A stretch of DNA of 64,000 nucleotides from Paenibacillus sp. FSL H8-0332 (GTDB lineage Bacteria; Bacillota; Bacilli; Paenibacillales; Paenibacillaceae), in contig NZ_CP150145.1 of assembly GCF_037963835.1 (NCBI RefSeq), positions 1,116,001-1,180,000 on the forward strand. Direction: 5' to 3'. Below, piece after piece: positions 37,040 through 45,208 of the stretch. How positions within the stretch are numbered: position 1 is the first letter of the stretch; each line of letters begins with the position of its first letter. Under the pieces are notes generated by a model. The model saw only the letters and a program-made list of their open reading frames with translations. It ran no database searches and was not told the DNA's origin. Made by a program: the position numbers and the translations under genes.

Positions 37040-38188
37040 TTACATGCTTCTGAGGTTCAGATGCTTCCACTCCTCATACCAGCGCTTAATACTTGCGGGC
37101 GGCTTCACGCCGAGCTCCCGCTTCAATAATTCCGTCAGAATATGATATTGCTCCTCTACCGCTGAACGCTCTCCAATGCTGCTGTAGACCTTCATCAGCC
37201 CGAGATGCCCCTGTTCAAAATAAGGCTGGAGCTGCACCACTCTCTGGTACACGGTCACCGCTTCTGGTATCCGGCCGCTGCTGACATAGAATTCGGCGAT
37301 ATTCATTGCGTGATGCAGCCAGATGGTCCGCAGACGCTGCCGTTCTCCTTCTGCCCAGAGGTAATCGTAATCGTTCAGATAGTCGCCCGAATAGAAATCG
37401 AACAACCGCTGATGCTCCTCATAGTTGTCCTTATTGATGGCATCTTGAGTCAGAATGCCCTTCTCCCATTCGTAGCTGTCTATCAGCAGGCTGCCGGTCT
37501 CCAGGGTGTAGCCTTCTCCTCCGCTGGCATTGCTGATCTGCAAATCGATCTCTGCCTGCTTCAGGCATTGCCGGACCTGATAAATCGTTGTATAAAGATG
37601 AGTGGAGGCCTTCTTGAGATTGAAATCGGGCCACAGCAGATCGGTCAAAGTATCTTTGCTCACGAACCGGTTGCGGTTATGAAATAAATAAGCGAATAAT
37701 TCCTGTGCCTTGGAGGTGCGCCAGCGAATATTAGGCAGCGTTTGGCCGTTCCGTTCGAATCTTAAAGACTGGAAGCTGCGGATCATGATCGTCTGTGCAG
37801 GCTTGCGGGAATCCTCCTGCGCCTGACTGACACGCTCCTCCAGCCGCTCAATGGTCTTCAGCAGGCGGCCCCGCTGTACAGGCTTCAGGACATAGTCGAG
37901 CGCATACAGCTCAAACGCCTCGATGGCGTAGCTGTTATGGGCAGTCACAAATACGATGCTTGCCTGCGGGCATAGTCTTTGCATGGCCTCCGCAGCCTGG
38001 ACGCCGTTCATCTCAGGCATATCAATGTCGAGAAAAATCACATCAGGTTGGAGCTGTGAAGCTGCACTGACTGCCTCGGAAGGGTCTGTATAAGCAGCGA
38101 TTACATTTATGGTTGTCAGTTCCTCCAGCATCATTTTCAGCTTCATAAGAGCAAGCCGTTCATCATCTACCAGCAAGGCCTGAATCAT
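37040..38188 (-). CDS. Response regulator with SARP/BTAD-type output domain
   Basis: A 382-residue regulator. REC domain (about 1-120): acidic pocket VDDERLAL, phospho-accepting Asp in VIFLDIDMPEMNG, switch Thr in VFVTAHN, and Lys in YVLKPVQ. A winged-helix DNA-binding domain (about 140-245) with KAQELFAYLFHNRNRFVSKDTLTDLLWPD, then a bacterial transcriptional-activator (BTAD) TPR-like domain to the end. This REC-SARP layout is like B. subtilis-type orphan LytTR/SARP-like regulators. No histidine kinase is adjacent. Convergent with the surface-protein gene and divergent from the ECF sigma operon, so either could be a target; this is inference. Confidence 0.88.
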   Translation of the reverse strand: MIQALLVDDERLALMKLKMMLEELTTINVIAAYTDPSEAVSAASQLQPDVIFLDIDMPEMNGVQAAEAMQRLCPQASIVFVTAHNSYAIEAFELYALDYVLKPVQRGRLLKTIERLEERVSQAQEDSRKPAQTIMIRSFQSLRFERNGQTLPNIRWRTSKAQELFAYLFHNRNRFVSKDTLTDLLWPDFNLKKASTHLYTTIYQVRQCLKQAEIDLQISNASGGEGYTLETGSLLIDSYEWEKGILTQDAINKDNYEEHQRLFDFYSGDYLNDYDYLWAEGERQRLRTIWLHHAMNIAEFYVSSGRIPEAVTVYQRVVQLQPYFEQGHLGLMKVYSSIGERSAVEEQYHILTELLKRELGVKPPASIKRWYEEWKHLNLRSM

Positions 38189-38344
38189 GTCTATCCCACC
38201 ACTTCATTAAGGAATGTTGTCTTGTCATAGGCTGTTTAAGGATAATTCGACAAGAAAGTGGGTTATCCTCCCTCTGAGCTTTCACTTGAGGCTGATTTTG
38301 AATAGAAATGCTGCTATTCTAAAATAATTTAAAAACCATGCAGG

Positions 38345-38367
38345 GGAACCTTAAAGCCAGACGTCTA
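38345..38367 (+). promoter_or_regulatory. Candidate ECF-type promoter of the sigma-factor operon (weak)
   Basis: GGAACC (38345-38350) and CGTCTA (38362-38367) resemble ECF -35 and -10 boxes, but the spacer is only 11 bases instead of about 16. It lies 32 bases upstream of the sigma gene. Autoregulation is typical of such operons; the spacing makes this uncertain. Confidence 0.3.
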
Positions 38368-38398
38368 ACGTTATGTAGCTGAAGGAGGGAAGAAAGAC

Positions 38399-38941
38399 TT
38401 GGAAGAGACGGAGTGGATCAGTGCCGTGCTAAGCGGGGAGCATCAGGCCTTCGGGAATCTGGTGACCCGTTATCAAGGCATGGTATATAGCGTATGCATC
38501 AAAATTACAGGAGAAGCCGAGTCTGCCAAGGATATGGCTCAGGAAGTCTTCATCAAAGCCTATAAAGCCCTTCCCACCTTCAGAGGACAATCTTCTTTCT
38601 CCACCTGGCTGTACCGGATTGCTTACCGCACCTGTCTGGACTGGAAACGGGCCAATGACCGGGAATGGCGGCACCGGAGTGCAGCAGATTACACAGAGAA
38701 TGACTGGGTGACTTCACAGACACCTGAACAGGCAGTGCTTCGCAAAGAGGCCTCCGAGGAGCTGGGTGAGAACCTGAATAGTCTGGCGGAACCGTACCGG
38801 TCGGTTGTGCAGCTGTACTATTTTCAGCGCCACTCGTATCAGGAGATTGCTGAACAAAAAGGAATTTCAGTTAAAACGGTTGAATCACAGCTCTATCGGG
38901 CCAGACAGATGATGCGCAAAAACGGGGAGGAATGGCGATGA
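38399..38941 (+). CDS. ECF-type RNA polymerase sigma factor (SigW/SigX-like), TTG start
   Basis: A 180-residue sigma-70 family protein with regions 2 (about 20-90, YRIAYRTCLDWKR) and 4 (about 120-175, QLYYFQRHSYQEIAEQKGISVKTVESQLYRARQMM). It starts at TTG, nine bases after GGAGGG. Its last codons overlap the anti-sigma gene by four bases (ATGA), the classical coupled arrangement. Two membrane proteins follow in the same direction. The stimulus is unknown; envelope stress is likely from the membrane partners. Confidence 0.93.
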   Translation: MEETEWISAVLSGEHQAFGNLVTRYQGMVYSVCIKITGEAESAKDMAQEVFIKAYKALPTFRGQSSFSTWLYRIAYRTCLDWKRANDREWRHRSAADYTENDWVTSQTPEQAVLRKEASEELGENLNSLAEPYRSVVQLYYFQRHSYQEIAEQKGISVKTVESQLYRARQMMRKNGEEWR

Positions 38942-39408
38942 ATTGTTCAACAGTAAAAGAGTGGATGCCGCATTATATAGATGGACAGTTGTCACCCGAG
39001 GCCCAGCAGGCCATCCATTTGCATGCCCAGACCTGTCCCGGTTGCGCAGAATGGCTGGAGGAGGCGCGGGAGCTTGCGGCGATGTGGAGCGGGATGGAAG
39101 CCGGGTTGGACCGTAACGGGCAGGAACCCGTGTTACCGCATGACTTCCCAGATTTGACCGGGGATGTTATGGCTAAGATCGGCGAGCTGGAGAACGGGCG
39201 CAGAGAACGGATAGTGAAATCCACCATGTCCAGACGGCGCACGACCCGGGGGACCTCCTGGATGCATTACGGCGTGGCGGTCGGTCTGACGTTTCTCCTG
39301 CTGCAGCTTGGCGTATTTGAGAATCTGGCTTATGGCATCACTGAAATTAACGGTCATATGTCCACATCAGTCAGCTCCTGGTTCGGCCCGCAAGGTAACA
39401 ATAAGTAA
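38938..39408 (+). CDS. Anti-sigma factor with N-terminal zinc-finger domain
   Basis: A 156-residue membrane-anchored anti-sigma factor. Residues 1-45 form the ZAS-like motif (HAQTCPGCAEWLEEAREL, a H-x3-C-x2-C arrangement), which holds the sigma factor inactive. One hydrophobic helix lies at about 108-130 (YGVAVGLTFLLLQLGVF), followed by a short external tail. The ATG at 38938 overlaps the sigma stop by four bases. Signal-induced release of the sigma factor is the expected mechanism. Confidence 0.9.
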   Translation: MNCSTVKEWMPHYIDGQLSPEAQQAIHLHAQTCPGCAEWLEEARELAAMWSGMEAGLDRNGQEPVLPHDFPDLTGDVMAKIGELENGRRERIVKSTMSRRRTTRGTSWMHYGVAVGLTFLLLQLGVFENLAYGITEINGHMSTSVSSWFGPQGNNK

Positions 39409-39468
39409 ATCCGTAGCGGCTTCGCCGGCTATCTATTTTATTTCTAACAAACTTTGGGAGGGTAATGT

Positions 39469-39969
39469 ATGATTAAGAAAAGACGCTGGCTCACGTTTCT
39501 CCTGGCTATGGTTCCAGGACTGGGCCACATGTATCTGGGCTTTAAAAAAATGGGTCTGGAGTATATGATTGGAGCATCGCTCTGTATTATATTCATTCCG
39601 TCCATGCCCGCAGTGTTTCCGTTCGCGCTGGCGGCGCTCTGGTTCTATCAATTATTCGATGCGCTGCAAAAGGCGGCGTGGATGAAGGTGTCGGCTGCCG
39701 AGCATGAGCGGATGATGTTCCATCCGGATAGCTTTGGAGCGCCCTGGTCGATGGGAATGTCTGCGCCCCCAATGTATCCGCATGATGATGTGAATCCGGT
39801 GTGGGTCGGTATAGGGTGTGTTATTGCAGGCATCCTGCTGCTGCTGCTCACTGCATTTCCCGATCTCTGGGAAATGCTCAGTGATATGAACATCGGGGCG
39901 ATTCTGCTGTCTCTTGCTTTGATCGGGTATGGGTTCAGAATGCTGAAGAATAATTCAAAAGTACAGTGA
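39469..39969 (+). CDS. Membrane protein with TM2-like N-terminus
   Basis: A 166-residue membrane protein, third gene of the ECF operon. It begins MIKKRRWLTFLLAMVPGLGHMYLGFKKMG, which resembles the TM2 domain (a helix, then PGLGHMYLG). Four hydrophobic segments are visible with an acidic, Met/Pro-containing loop (about residues 90-112). No enzyme motif. It may be a sensor, effector or anchor in the envelope response; the exact role is unknown. Confidence 0.75.
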   Translation: MIKKRRWLTFLLAMVPGLGHMYLGFKKMGLEYMIGASLCIIFIPSMPAVFPFALAALWFYQLFDALQKAAWMKVSAAEHERMMFHPDSFGAPWSMGMSAPPMYPHDDVNPVWVGIGCVIAGILLLLLTAFPDLWEMLSDMNIGAILLSLALIGYGFRMLKNNSKVQ

Positions 39970-39985
39970 AATGGGGAATTGAAGG

Positions 39986-41077
39986 ATGGGGAGATGGAAA
40001 ATCGGCAGCTTCACCGCCGCAATAGGGTGCATAATAGTGGGAGCTATTGTAGTAATGGCCCAATATGGTGTAATTACTTACGATGTGCTCGGCTATATCT
40101 GGCCGGCTCTGCTTATCCTGTTCGGCCTGGAGATGCTGCTTAGGCTCTTCATCAAATCCGATGTCAAGAGCCGGGTAAGCGGCTGGGCCATTGTACTGAT
40201 CGTCGTGCTTGTCGCGGCAAGCGGGGCACAGACGGTGCTGGCCGGAGGGTCGCTGAGCAGTATTTTTGGCAATACCAAGCTGGTCCCGGTGAATGGTAAG
40301 GTAGAAGTGCAGCAGGATATTAAGAATGTGCGGATTGATTTGCCCCAGGGTAAGGTTAAGCTTCAGGGCGTGGAGGGGAATACGCTTACGTATGAAGGGA
40401 AACTGGAGCTGCCGGGCAATACAGACAATGAAGCGGCAAGTGCTCTGGAGCGCAAATGGAAAGTAACCACTGAAGGCGATACGCTCGTGATGGAGCTGGA
40501 GGGAGATTCAGGCTGGCTCTCCAATATCCAGATCGGATTCAATAACAATACGCCATATCTGAATGTCAGTATTCCGCAGAATCTGGCCGCTCAGGTTGAG
40601 ACCAGTGACGGTTCCATCGAAGCTGCGGGGCTGGCCGCAGGCATTAATGTAGATACGAGTAACGGAACGATGGATATCCATGATGTCACCGGCGGCGTGA
40701 AGGCTCATAGCAGCAACGGCACGCTGACGGTGAAGAATGTACAGGGCGGAGTAGACCTGGTCAGCTCTAACGGTGCAATTACGCTCGGGAATATTGACGG
40801 CGCTGTATCTGCAAGAAGCAGCAACGGCAAGATTACAGTCAATTCGGGAATCACGGGTGCCTGGGAGCTGAAGTCCAGCAACGGTAAGATTGTCCTAGGT
40901 CTTCCGGCGGTAACGGATGCCAAGATCACTGCAGATACCAGTAACGGATCGCTTAAAGGCAATGTGGACTGGGGCGGCGATGATGAGGACCATGGAACGG
41001 CTGTACTTGGCAAAGGCACCCATGAGGTTACCTTGTCCACCAGCAATGGTTCTATAACAGTGGATACGGCACAATAA
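39986..41077 (+). CDS. DUF4097-type beta-repeat membrane protein (LiaF-like N-terminus)
   Basis: A 363-residue protein. N-terminus with three hydrophobic helices (about 8-30, 33-52 and 65-85) similar to LiaF-type membrane regions, then an extracytoplasmic-looking beta-repeat domain. From about residue 210 the motif SSNG or TSNG recurs every 19-21 residues (TSNGTMDIHDV, SSNGTLTVKNV, SSNGAITLGNI, SSNGKITV, SSNGKIVLG), typical of DUF4097 beta-helix or adhesin-like repeats. Last gene of the ECF operon. It may sense or bind cell-wall material; proven ligands are not known to me. Confidence 0.8.
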   Translation: MGRWKIGSFTAAIGCIIVGAIVVMAQYGVITYDVLGYIWPALLILFGLEMLLRLFIKSDVKSRVSGWAIVLIVVLVAASGAQTVLAGGSLSSIFGNTKLVPVNGKVEVQQDIKNVRIDLPQGKVKLQGVEGNTLTYEGKLELPGNTDNEAASALERKWKVTTEGDTLVMELEGDSGWLSNIQIGFNNNTPYLNVSIPQNLAAQVETSDGSIEAAGLAAGINVDTSNGTMDIHDVTGGVKAHSSNGTLTVKNVQGGVDLVSSNGAITLGNIDGAVSARSSNGKITVNSGITGAWELKSSNGKIVLGLPAVTDAKITADTSNGSLKGNVDWGGDDEDHGTAVLGKGTHEVTLSTSNGSITVDTAQ

Positions 41078-41094
41078 AGGGTACCAAACATAAA

Positions 41095-41137
41095 GAGCTG
41101 TTTACCGGAGGCGTTATACCGGTGAACAGCTCGTTTT
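41095..41137 (+). terminator. Terminator of the ECF operon
   Basis: Stem GAGCTGTTTACCGG / CCGGTGAACAGCTC with a 10-base loop, followed by GTTTTG, 18 bases after the stop. Confidence 0.85.
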
Positions 41138-41193
41138 GTATAAGGAGAAGCAATAATATCCGGGTTGTTATGTGGCTTGTTAGTTAGCTCTCA

Positions 41194-42173
41194 TTACCAT
41201 GCATAGGCCTTCGGGGCCGCACCACCGGGTCCGGGGAAAATCTCGTCCAGACGTTTCAGCACGGTCTCGTCCAGAACGAATTCCAGGCTGCGCAGCGCAC
41301 TCTCGAATTGCTCCAGCGTACGCGGTCCGATGATCGGAGCGGTGACGGCAGGATTCGCCAGCAGCCAGGCCAGAGCGATATTATCCTGCGGCTCGCCCAG
41401 CTCCAGGCTCAGCTCTGCAAAAGCCTCCAGCTGCTTCTTGTGCTGCTCCACACGCTCCGCGTTACCGCCGCTGCGGCTGCCCTCGATCTTCTTCAGCGCG
41501 TTGCGGCCAAGCAGCCCTCCGTCAAGCGGACTCCACGGAATAATGCCTAGGCCGAGATGCTGCGCGGCAGGCAGAACCTCAAGCTCCGGCAGACGGCAGG
41601 TCAGACTGTATTTATGCTGCTCGGATACCAGTCCAAGGAACCCTCGGGCCTTCGCTTCCTGCTGGGCAACGGCAATATCCCAGCCGGCGAAGTTGCTGGA
41701 GCCGGTGTAGCCGATCTTGCCTTGGCTGACCGCAAGCTCGAAGGCGCCCCACAGCTCGTCCCAGGACACGTTACGGTCGATATGGTGCATCTGTACAGTT
41801 CAATGTGATCGGTCTGCAGACGCTGCAGAGAGCCTTCCAGATGACGGCGTATAATGTAGGAAGAGAGGCCGCCTTCATCATTGGGACCGTCCAGCTTATC
41901 ACTCATCGCCCCGTAGACCTTGGTCGCCAGGACTACTTTCTCGCGGCGTCCGCCGCCCTGCTTGAACCAGCGCCCGATAATGGTCTCGGTCAGGCCTGAG
42001 TTCTCACCCCAACCATACACATTGGCGGTATCAAAAAACTGGACTCCTGCGTCCAGCGCCGCATCCATAATCCGGAAGGCTTCCTTCTCGTCGGTGATGG
42101 GGCCGAAGTTCATCGTTCCCAGACAGAGGCGGCTTACCTTCATACCAGACTTGCCAAGCTTCGTGTATTGCAT
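41194..42173 (-). pseudogene. Aldo/keto reductase broken by a single-base deletion
   Basis: The N-terminal part (ATG 42173, MQYTKLGKSGMKVSRLCLGTMNFGP) holds the AKR Asp/Tyr pair (FFDTANVYGWGENS) and Lys (VVLATKVYG). It continues to HIELYR, then loses frame. The rest continues in another frame from MHHIDRNVSWDELWGAF to the C-terminal end at 41194. One missing C in the minus-strand TACCAG (a missing G after 41793 on the plus strand) restores ELYQMHHIDRN, with the catalytic His. All else looks intact, so this is a very recent mutation or a sequencing error. If an error, the product is a normal 326-residue oxidoreductase. Confidence 0.88.
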
Positions 42174-42400
42174 CTTAAGATCACTCCTCTTCCATGTGAT
42201 TAGAGATCCGAGAATATCTACTACCCATTAATTGTAATCAATTGGCGGGACAAGGGCAAATTCACGCTCCGCTCCACTTATAGGCTATAGCTATGAACGT
42301 GATAGAATCTATATCTTTGTCCTTTGCCCTCCGGTATGATACAACAATATACAGAAGAACTATGTCTGCGACCAGCAGGACTACCTAAGGAGTGACAGGA

Positions 42401-43483
42401 ATGAGCGAGGTCAAAAAAATCGCCGTAATTGCCGGGGACGGTATCGGCCCTGAAGTTGTGGCGGAAGCGGAAAAGGTATTGAAAAGAACGGAAGAGCTGT
42501 TTGGGTATACGTTTGAAACGGAGCATGCCCTGTTCGGCGGGATCGCTATTGATGAGCGCGGAACTCCGCTGCCTGAGGATACGCTGGAAATCTGCCGCAG
42601 CGCCGATGCTGTACTGCTTGGAGCCGTAGGCGGACCGAAATGGGACAATAATTCGAAGGAGCTGCGTCCAGAGACCGGACTGCTGGGTATCCGCAAGGCG
42701 CTCGGGCTATTCTCCAATCTGCGTCCGGCGGTAGTCTTCGATTGTCTGAAGGATGCTTCGACACTGAAGCCGGAGGTACTGGAAGGCACGGACCTGATGG
42801 TCGTACGTGAATTGACAGGCGGGATCTACTTCGGGGACAAGCTGCGCCGTCAAGGCGAGCATGGGGAGGAAGCGGTAGATACTTGTGTCTACAATGTCAT
42901 GGAGGTTGAGCGGATTGTACGCCAGGCATTCGAGATTGCCGGGAAGCGCCGGGGTAAGCTGGCGAGCGTAGACAAAGCCAATGTACTGGAGACCTCCCGT
43001 CTGTGGCGTGAAGTGGTAAACAGAGTGGCACCGGAATATCCGCAGGTTGAGGTTGAGCATGTGCTGGTGGATAACTGTGCCATGCAGCTGCTGCGCCGTC
43101 CTTCGAGCTTCGATGTCATCGTGACCGAGAATATGTTCGGCGATATCCTTAGCGATGAAGCGGCGATGCTGACAGGCTCGATTGGTATGCTGGCCTCCGC
43201 TTCGCTGGGAGAAGGCAGCTACGGCCTGTATGAGCCGGTTCACGGCTCGGCGCCTGATATTGCCGGACAAGGGCTGGCGAACCCGATCGCCACGATCCTG
43301 TCGCTTGCGCTGATGTTCCGCATGACCTTCGGCTACGAGAATGCAGCCGCTGCCATTGAAGCTGCAGTTGCCGAGGTACTGGATGCCGGTCACCGGACGA
43401 GCGATATCGCAGTCGATAAGAGCAAGGCGATCAGCACCTCAGAGATGGGTGACCTGATCGTAGCCGCTATCCGCAAAGCCTAG
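42401..43483 (+). CDS. leuB: 3-isopropylmalate dehydrogenase
   Basis: A 360-residue NAD-dependent enzyme of the third leucine step. N-terminal [18 protein letters not shown], the substrate-binding [10 protein letters not shown], the metal-binding [17 protein letters not shown] and [27 protein letters not shown], and the nucleotide motif [21 protein letters not shown] are all present. The ATG at 42401 lies eight bases after AAGGAG. It is separated from leuA by about 10 kb, and no T-box precedes it, so its control differs from that of ilvBHC-leuA. leuC and leuD are not in the window. Confidence 0.97.
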   Translation: MSEVKKIAVIAGDGIGPEVVAEAEKVLKRTEELFGYTFETEHALFGGIAIDERGTPLPEDTLEICRSADAVLLGAVGGPKWDNNSKELRPETGLLGIRKALGLFSNLRPAVVFDCLKDASTLKPEVLEGTDLMVVRELTGGIYFGDKLRRQGEHGEEAVDTCVYNVMEVERIVRQAFEIAGKRRGKLASVDKANVLETSRLWREVVNRVAPEYPQVEVEHVLVDNCAMQLLRRPSSFDVIVTENMFGDILSDEAAMLTGSIGMLASASLGEGSYGLYEPVHGSAPDIAGQGLANPIATILSLALMFRMTFGYENAAAAIEAAVAEVLDAGHRTSDIAVDKSKAISTSEMGDLIVAAIRKA

Positions 43484-43544
43484 TTCTACCACATGTATCC
43501 CTTTTGACGCAGAATGAAGAAAAACTTCACAAAATGTTGCTTAT

Positions 43545-43607
43545 TTATAATTATTATAAAAAAGTAATCAATGTAATATTGACTTTGATTTTGTCCGATG
43601 ATAACAT
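43545..43607 (+). promoter_or_regulatory. Perfect PerR box (43545-43559) and promoter of the peroxiredoxin gene
   Basis: TTATAATTATTATAA matches the B. subtilis PerR consensus TTATAATNATTATAA at every defined position. A promoter TTGACT (43579-43584), 17 bases, TAACAT (43602-43607) lies 20 bases downstream. Peroxide should relieve repression of the peroxiredoxin gene. The box is upstream of the -35 instead of over the promoter, so another promoter closer to it is possible. Confidence 0.8.
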
Positions 43608-43720
43608 TTGGTCTGTACCCGTAAGAATGTAACCATCCAATAAAATCAAGAAAAGCATATTGCATCCGGCAACGGTCCGGTAGTTGTTTTTCTTACATAA
43701 TTCAAAGGAGGATTTAAGCA

Positions 43721-44260
43721 ATGGCAGAACGTTTGGTAGGTAAACCCGCTCCTGACTTCTTCATGGAAACAGTAACAGGTGACGGTAAGGATTTCGGTAA
43801 GGTAAGCTTGTCCGACTATCGCGGCAAATGGCTTGTATTCTTCTTCTATCCGCTTGATTTCACCTTCGTATGTCCAACAGAAATTACAGCTTTGAGTGAT
43901 GCAGCTGCTGATTTCGCAGAGCTGGATACAGAAATTCTTGGTGTGAGCATCGATTCCATCCATAGCCACAAGGCTTGGTTGTCTACACCTAAGGATATGA
44001 ACGGTCTTGGCCAGATCAACTTCCCGCTGGCTTCTGACATCACGAAGAAGGTTGCCAGCGATTACGGCATCCTGATTGAAGAAGAAGGCATTGCACTTCG
44101 TGGACTCTTCATCATCGATCCTGAAGGAGAACTGAAGTATCAGGTTGTTAACCATAATGATGTGGGCCGCAGCGTTGAAGAGACATTGCGTGTTCTGCAG
44201 GCTCTCCAATCCGGCGGGCTGTGCGCTATGAACTGGAAACCGGGCGACAAGAACCTGTAA
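43721..44260 (+). CDS. 2-Cys peroxiredoxin (AhpC/TSA family)
   Basis: A 179-residue thiol peroxidase that reduces hydrogen peroxide and organic peroxides. The peroxidatic Cys is C51 in YPLDFTFVCPTE and the resolving Cys is C168 in GGLCAMNWKPG, as in typical 2-Cys enzymes. The ATG follows AAGGAGG. Upstream is a perfect PerR box. No AhpF-type reductase is adjacent, so thioredoxin is the probable electron donor. Strong terminator at 44304. Confidence 0.95.
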   Translation: MAERLVGKPAPDFFMETVTGDGKDFGKVSLSDYRGKWLVFFFYPLDFTFVCPTEITALSDAAADFAELDTEILGVSIDSIHSHKAWLSTPKDMNGLGQINFPLASDITKKVASDYGILIEEEGIALRGLFIIDPEGELKYQVVNHNDVGRSVEETLRVLQALQSGGLCAMNWKPGDKNL

Positions 44261-44303
44261 GCTTCCGGACCTTATGAGCTGCGATCTTTGATATACTAAG
44301 AGG

Positions 44304-44345
44304 ACCTCCTTGCGGGAATATTTTTCCCCTCCAAGGAGGTTTTTT
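44304..44345 (+). terminator. Terminator of the peroxiredoxin gene
   Basis: Stem ACCTCCTTG / CAAGGAGGT with an inner GGGAA/TTCCC pairing, then TTTTTT, about 45 bases after the stop. Confidence 0.9.
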
Positions 44346-44467
44346 GCAAAAAGTTTGAAAATGGGCATAAAGGTTAATATATAGCTTGTAAGGGGAGGAA
44401 TCTCTCCAGGTGTTTTGTAATATACTAATAGGAAATCAACGACAACACTCAAGGAGGGTGAACAAAA

Positions 44468-44875
44468 ATGAGCTTTTGCTGTGGAGCGAGTATGGTTGGA
44501 ACGAAGGGGACCCTAAAGCATTATCGCACGCAAGTCCATAATGTTCCCCTGCTTTTTTGTCCGGTATGCCACCGGGTAGAGGTACATTACAAAGTCGAAA
44601 ATGAATATGAAATTCTGGCGGAATATGCCCATGGTGACGGCGTCACGGATGTGGATTTCCAGGATTATGTGATGGAGGAAGAAGAGGCGATCTTCGAGAA
44701 CGTCATTAATATGGAGAGCGAGGACCCGCTCGCGATCATACGCAGCCAGATCGATATGTCGCTGGACCTGCTGGGGGTTGCCAAACAGATTGGCGACTCC
44801 AAATGGGAACGTGAGCTGAAGAAGCGTCTGGCTGTCATGAGCCAGCGGCGTCACCGGCTGCAGCAAAAGGCCTGA
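44468..44875 (+). CDS. Zinc-ribbon-like small protein of unknown function
   Basis: A 135-residue protein. Two Cys pairs lie in the N-terminal part (MSFCCG at residue 4-5 and LFCPVCH at about 31-34), fitting a zinc ribbon (possibly YgiT-type). An acidic middle (about 55-85) and a C-terminal basic helix (WERELKKRLAVMSQRRHRL) follow. GGAGG lies before the ATG. I do not recognise a named family with certainty; a nucleic-acid- or protein-binding role is a guess. A terminator follows at 44917. Confidence 0.7.
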   Translation: MSFCCGASMVGTKGTLKHYRTQVHNVPLLFCPVCHRVEVHYKVENEYEILAEYAHGDGVTDVDFQDYVMEEEEAIFENVINMESEDPLAIIRSQIDMSLDLLGVAKQIGDSKWERELKKRLAVMSQRRHRLQQKA

Positions 44876-44916
44876 ATACCAGCATAGATCCTGCCCCCAT
44901 GAAGTTATAAATTAGG

Positions 44917-44946
44917 GAGCTCCTGCCGAATGGTGGGGGCTCTTTT
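44917..44946 (+). terminator. Terminator after the zinc-ribbon-like gene
   Basis: Stem GAGCTCCTGCC / GGTGGGGGCTC (11 bp with three G-U pairs), GAAT loop, then TTTT. The remaining bases to 45208 are AT-rich with a TATAAT at 45097-45102 but no well-spaced -35. Confidence 0.75.
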
Positions 44947-45208
44947 CAATGTATTTGCAGGAAACCAATCATTCCCACCCTATTAAATGTGTCTTAAGAA
45001 TCATTTTAGGAATATTTTTGTCATTCGACAGATTCTCTGATTGCGTTGTCTTCTTCTCTTGGATATGATTGGAATATAGTTGAAACGGTTGGATAATATA
45101 ATACGATTCTCGAATGTTCTGGCGGCTTCGTCATATACTCAGATACATAGTAATTTGATGTCGCTTAAGCGTCTTCGTCAATTGCAGTAAAAGGGGGAAC
45201 TTCGTATC

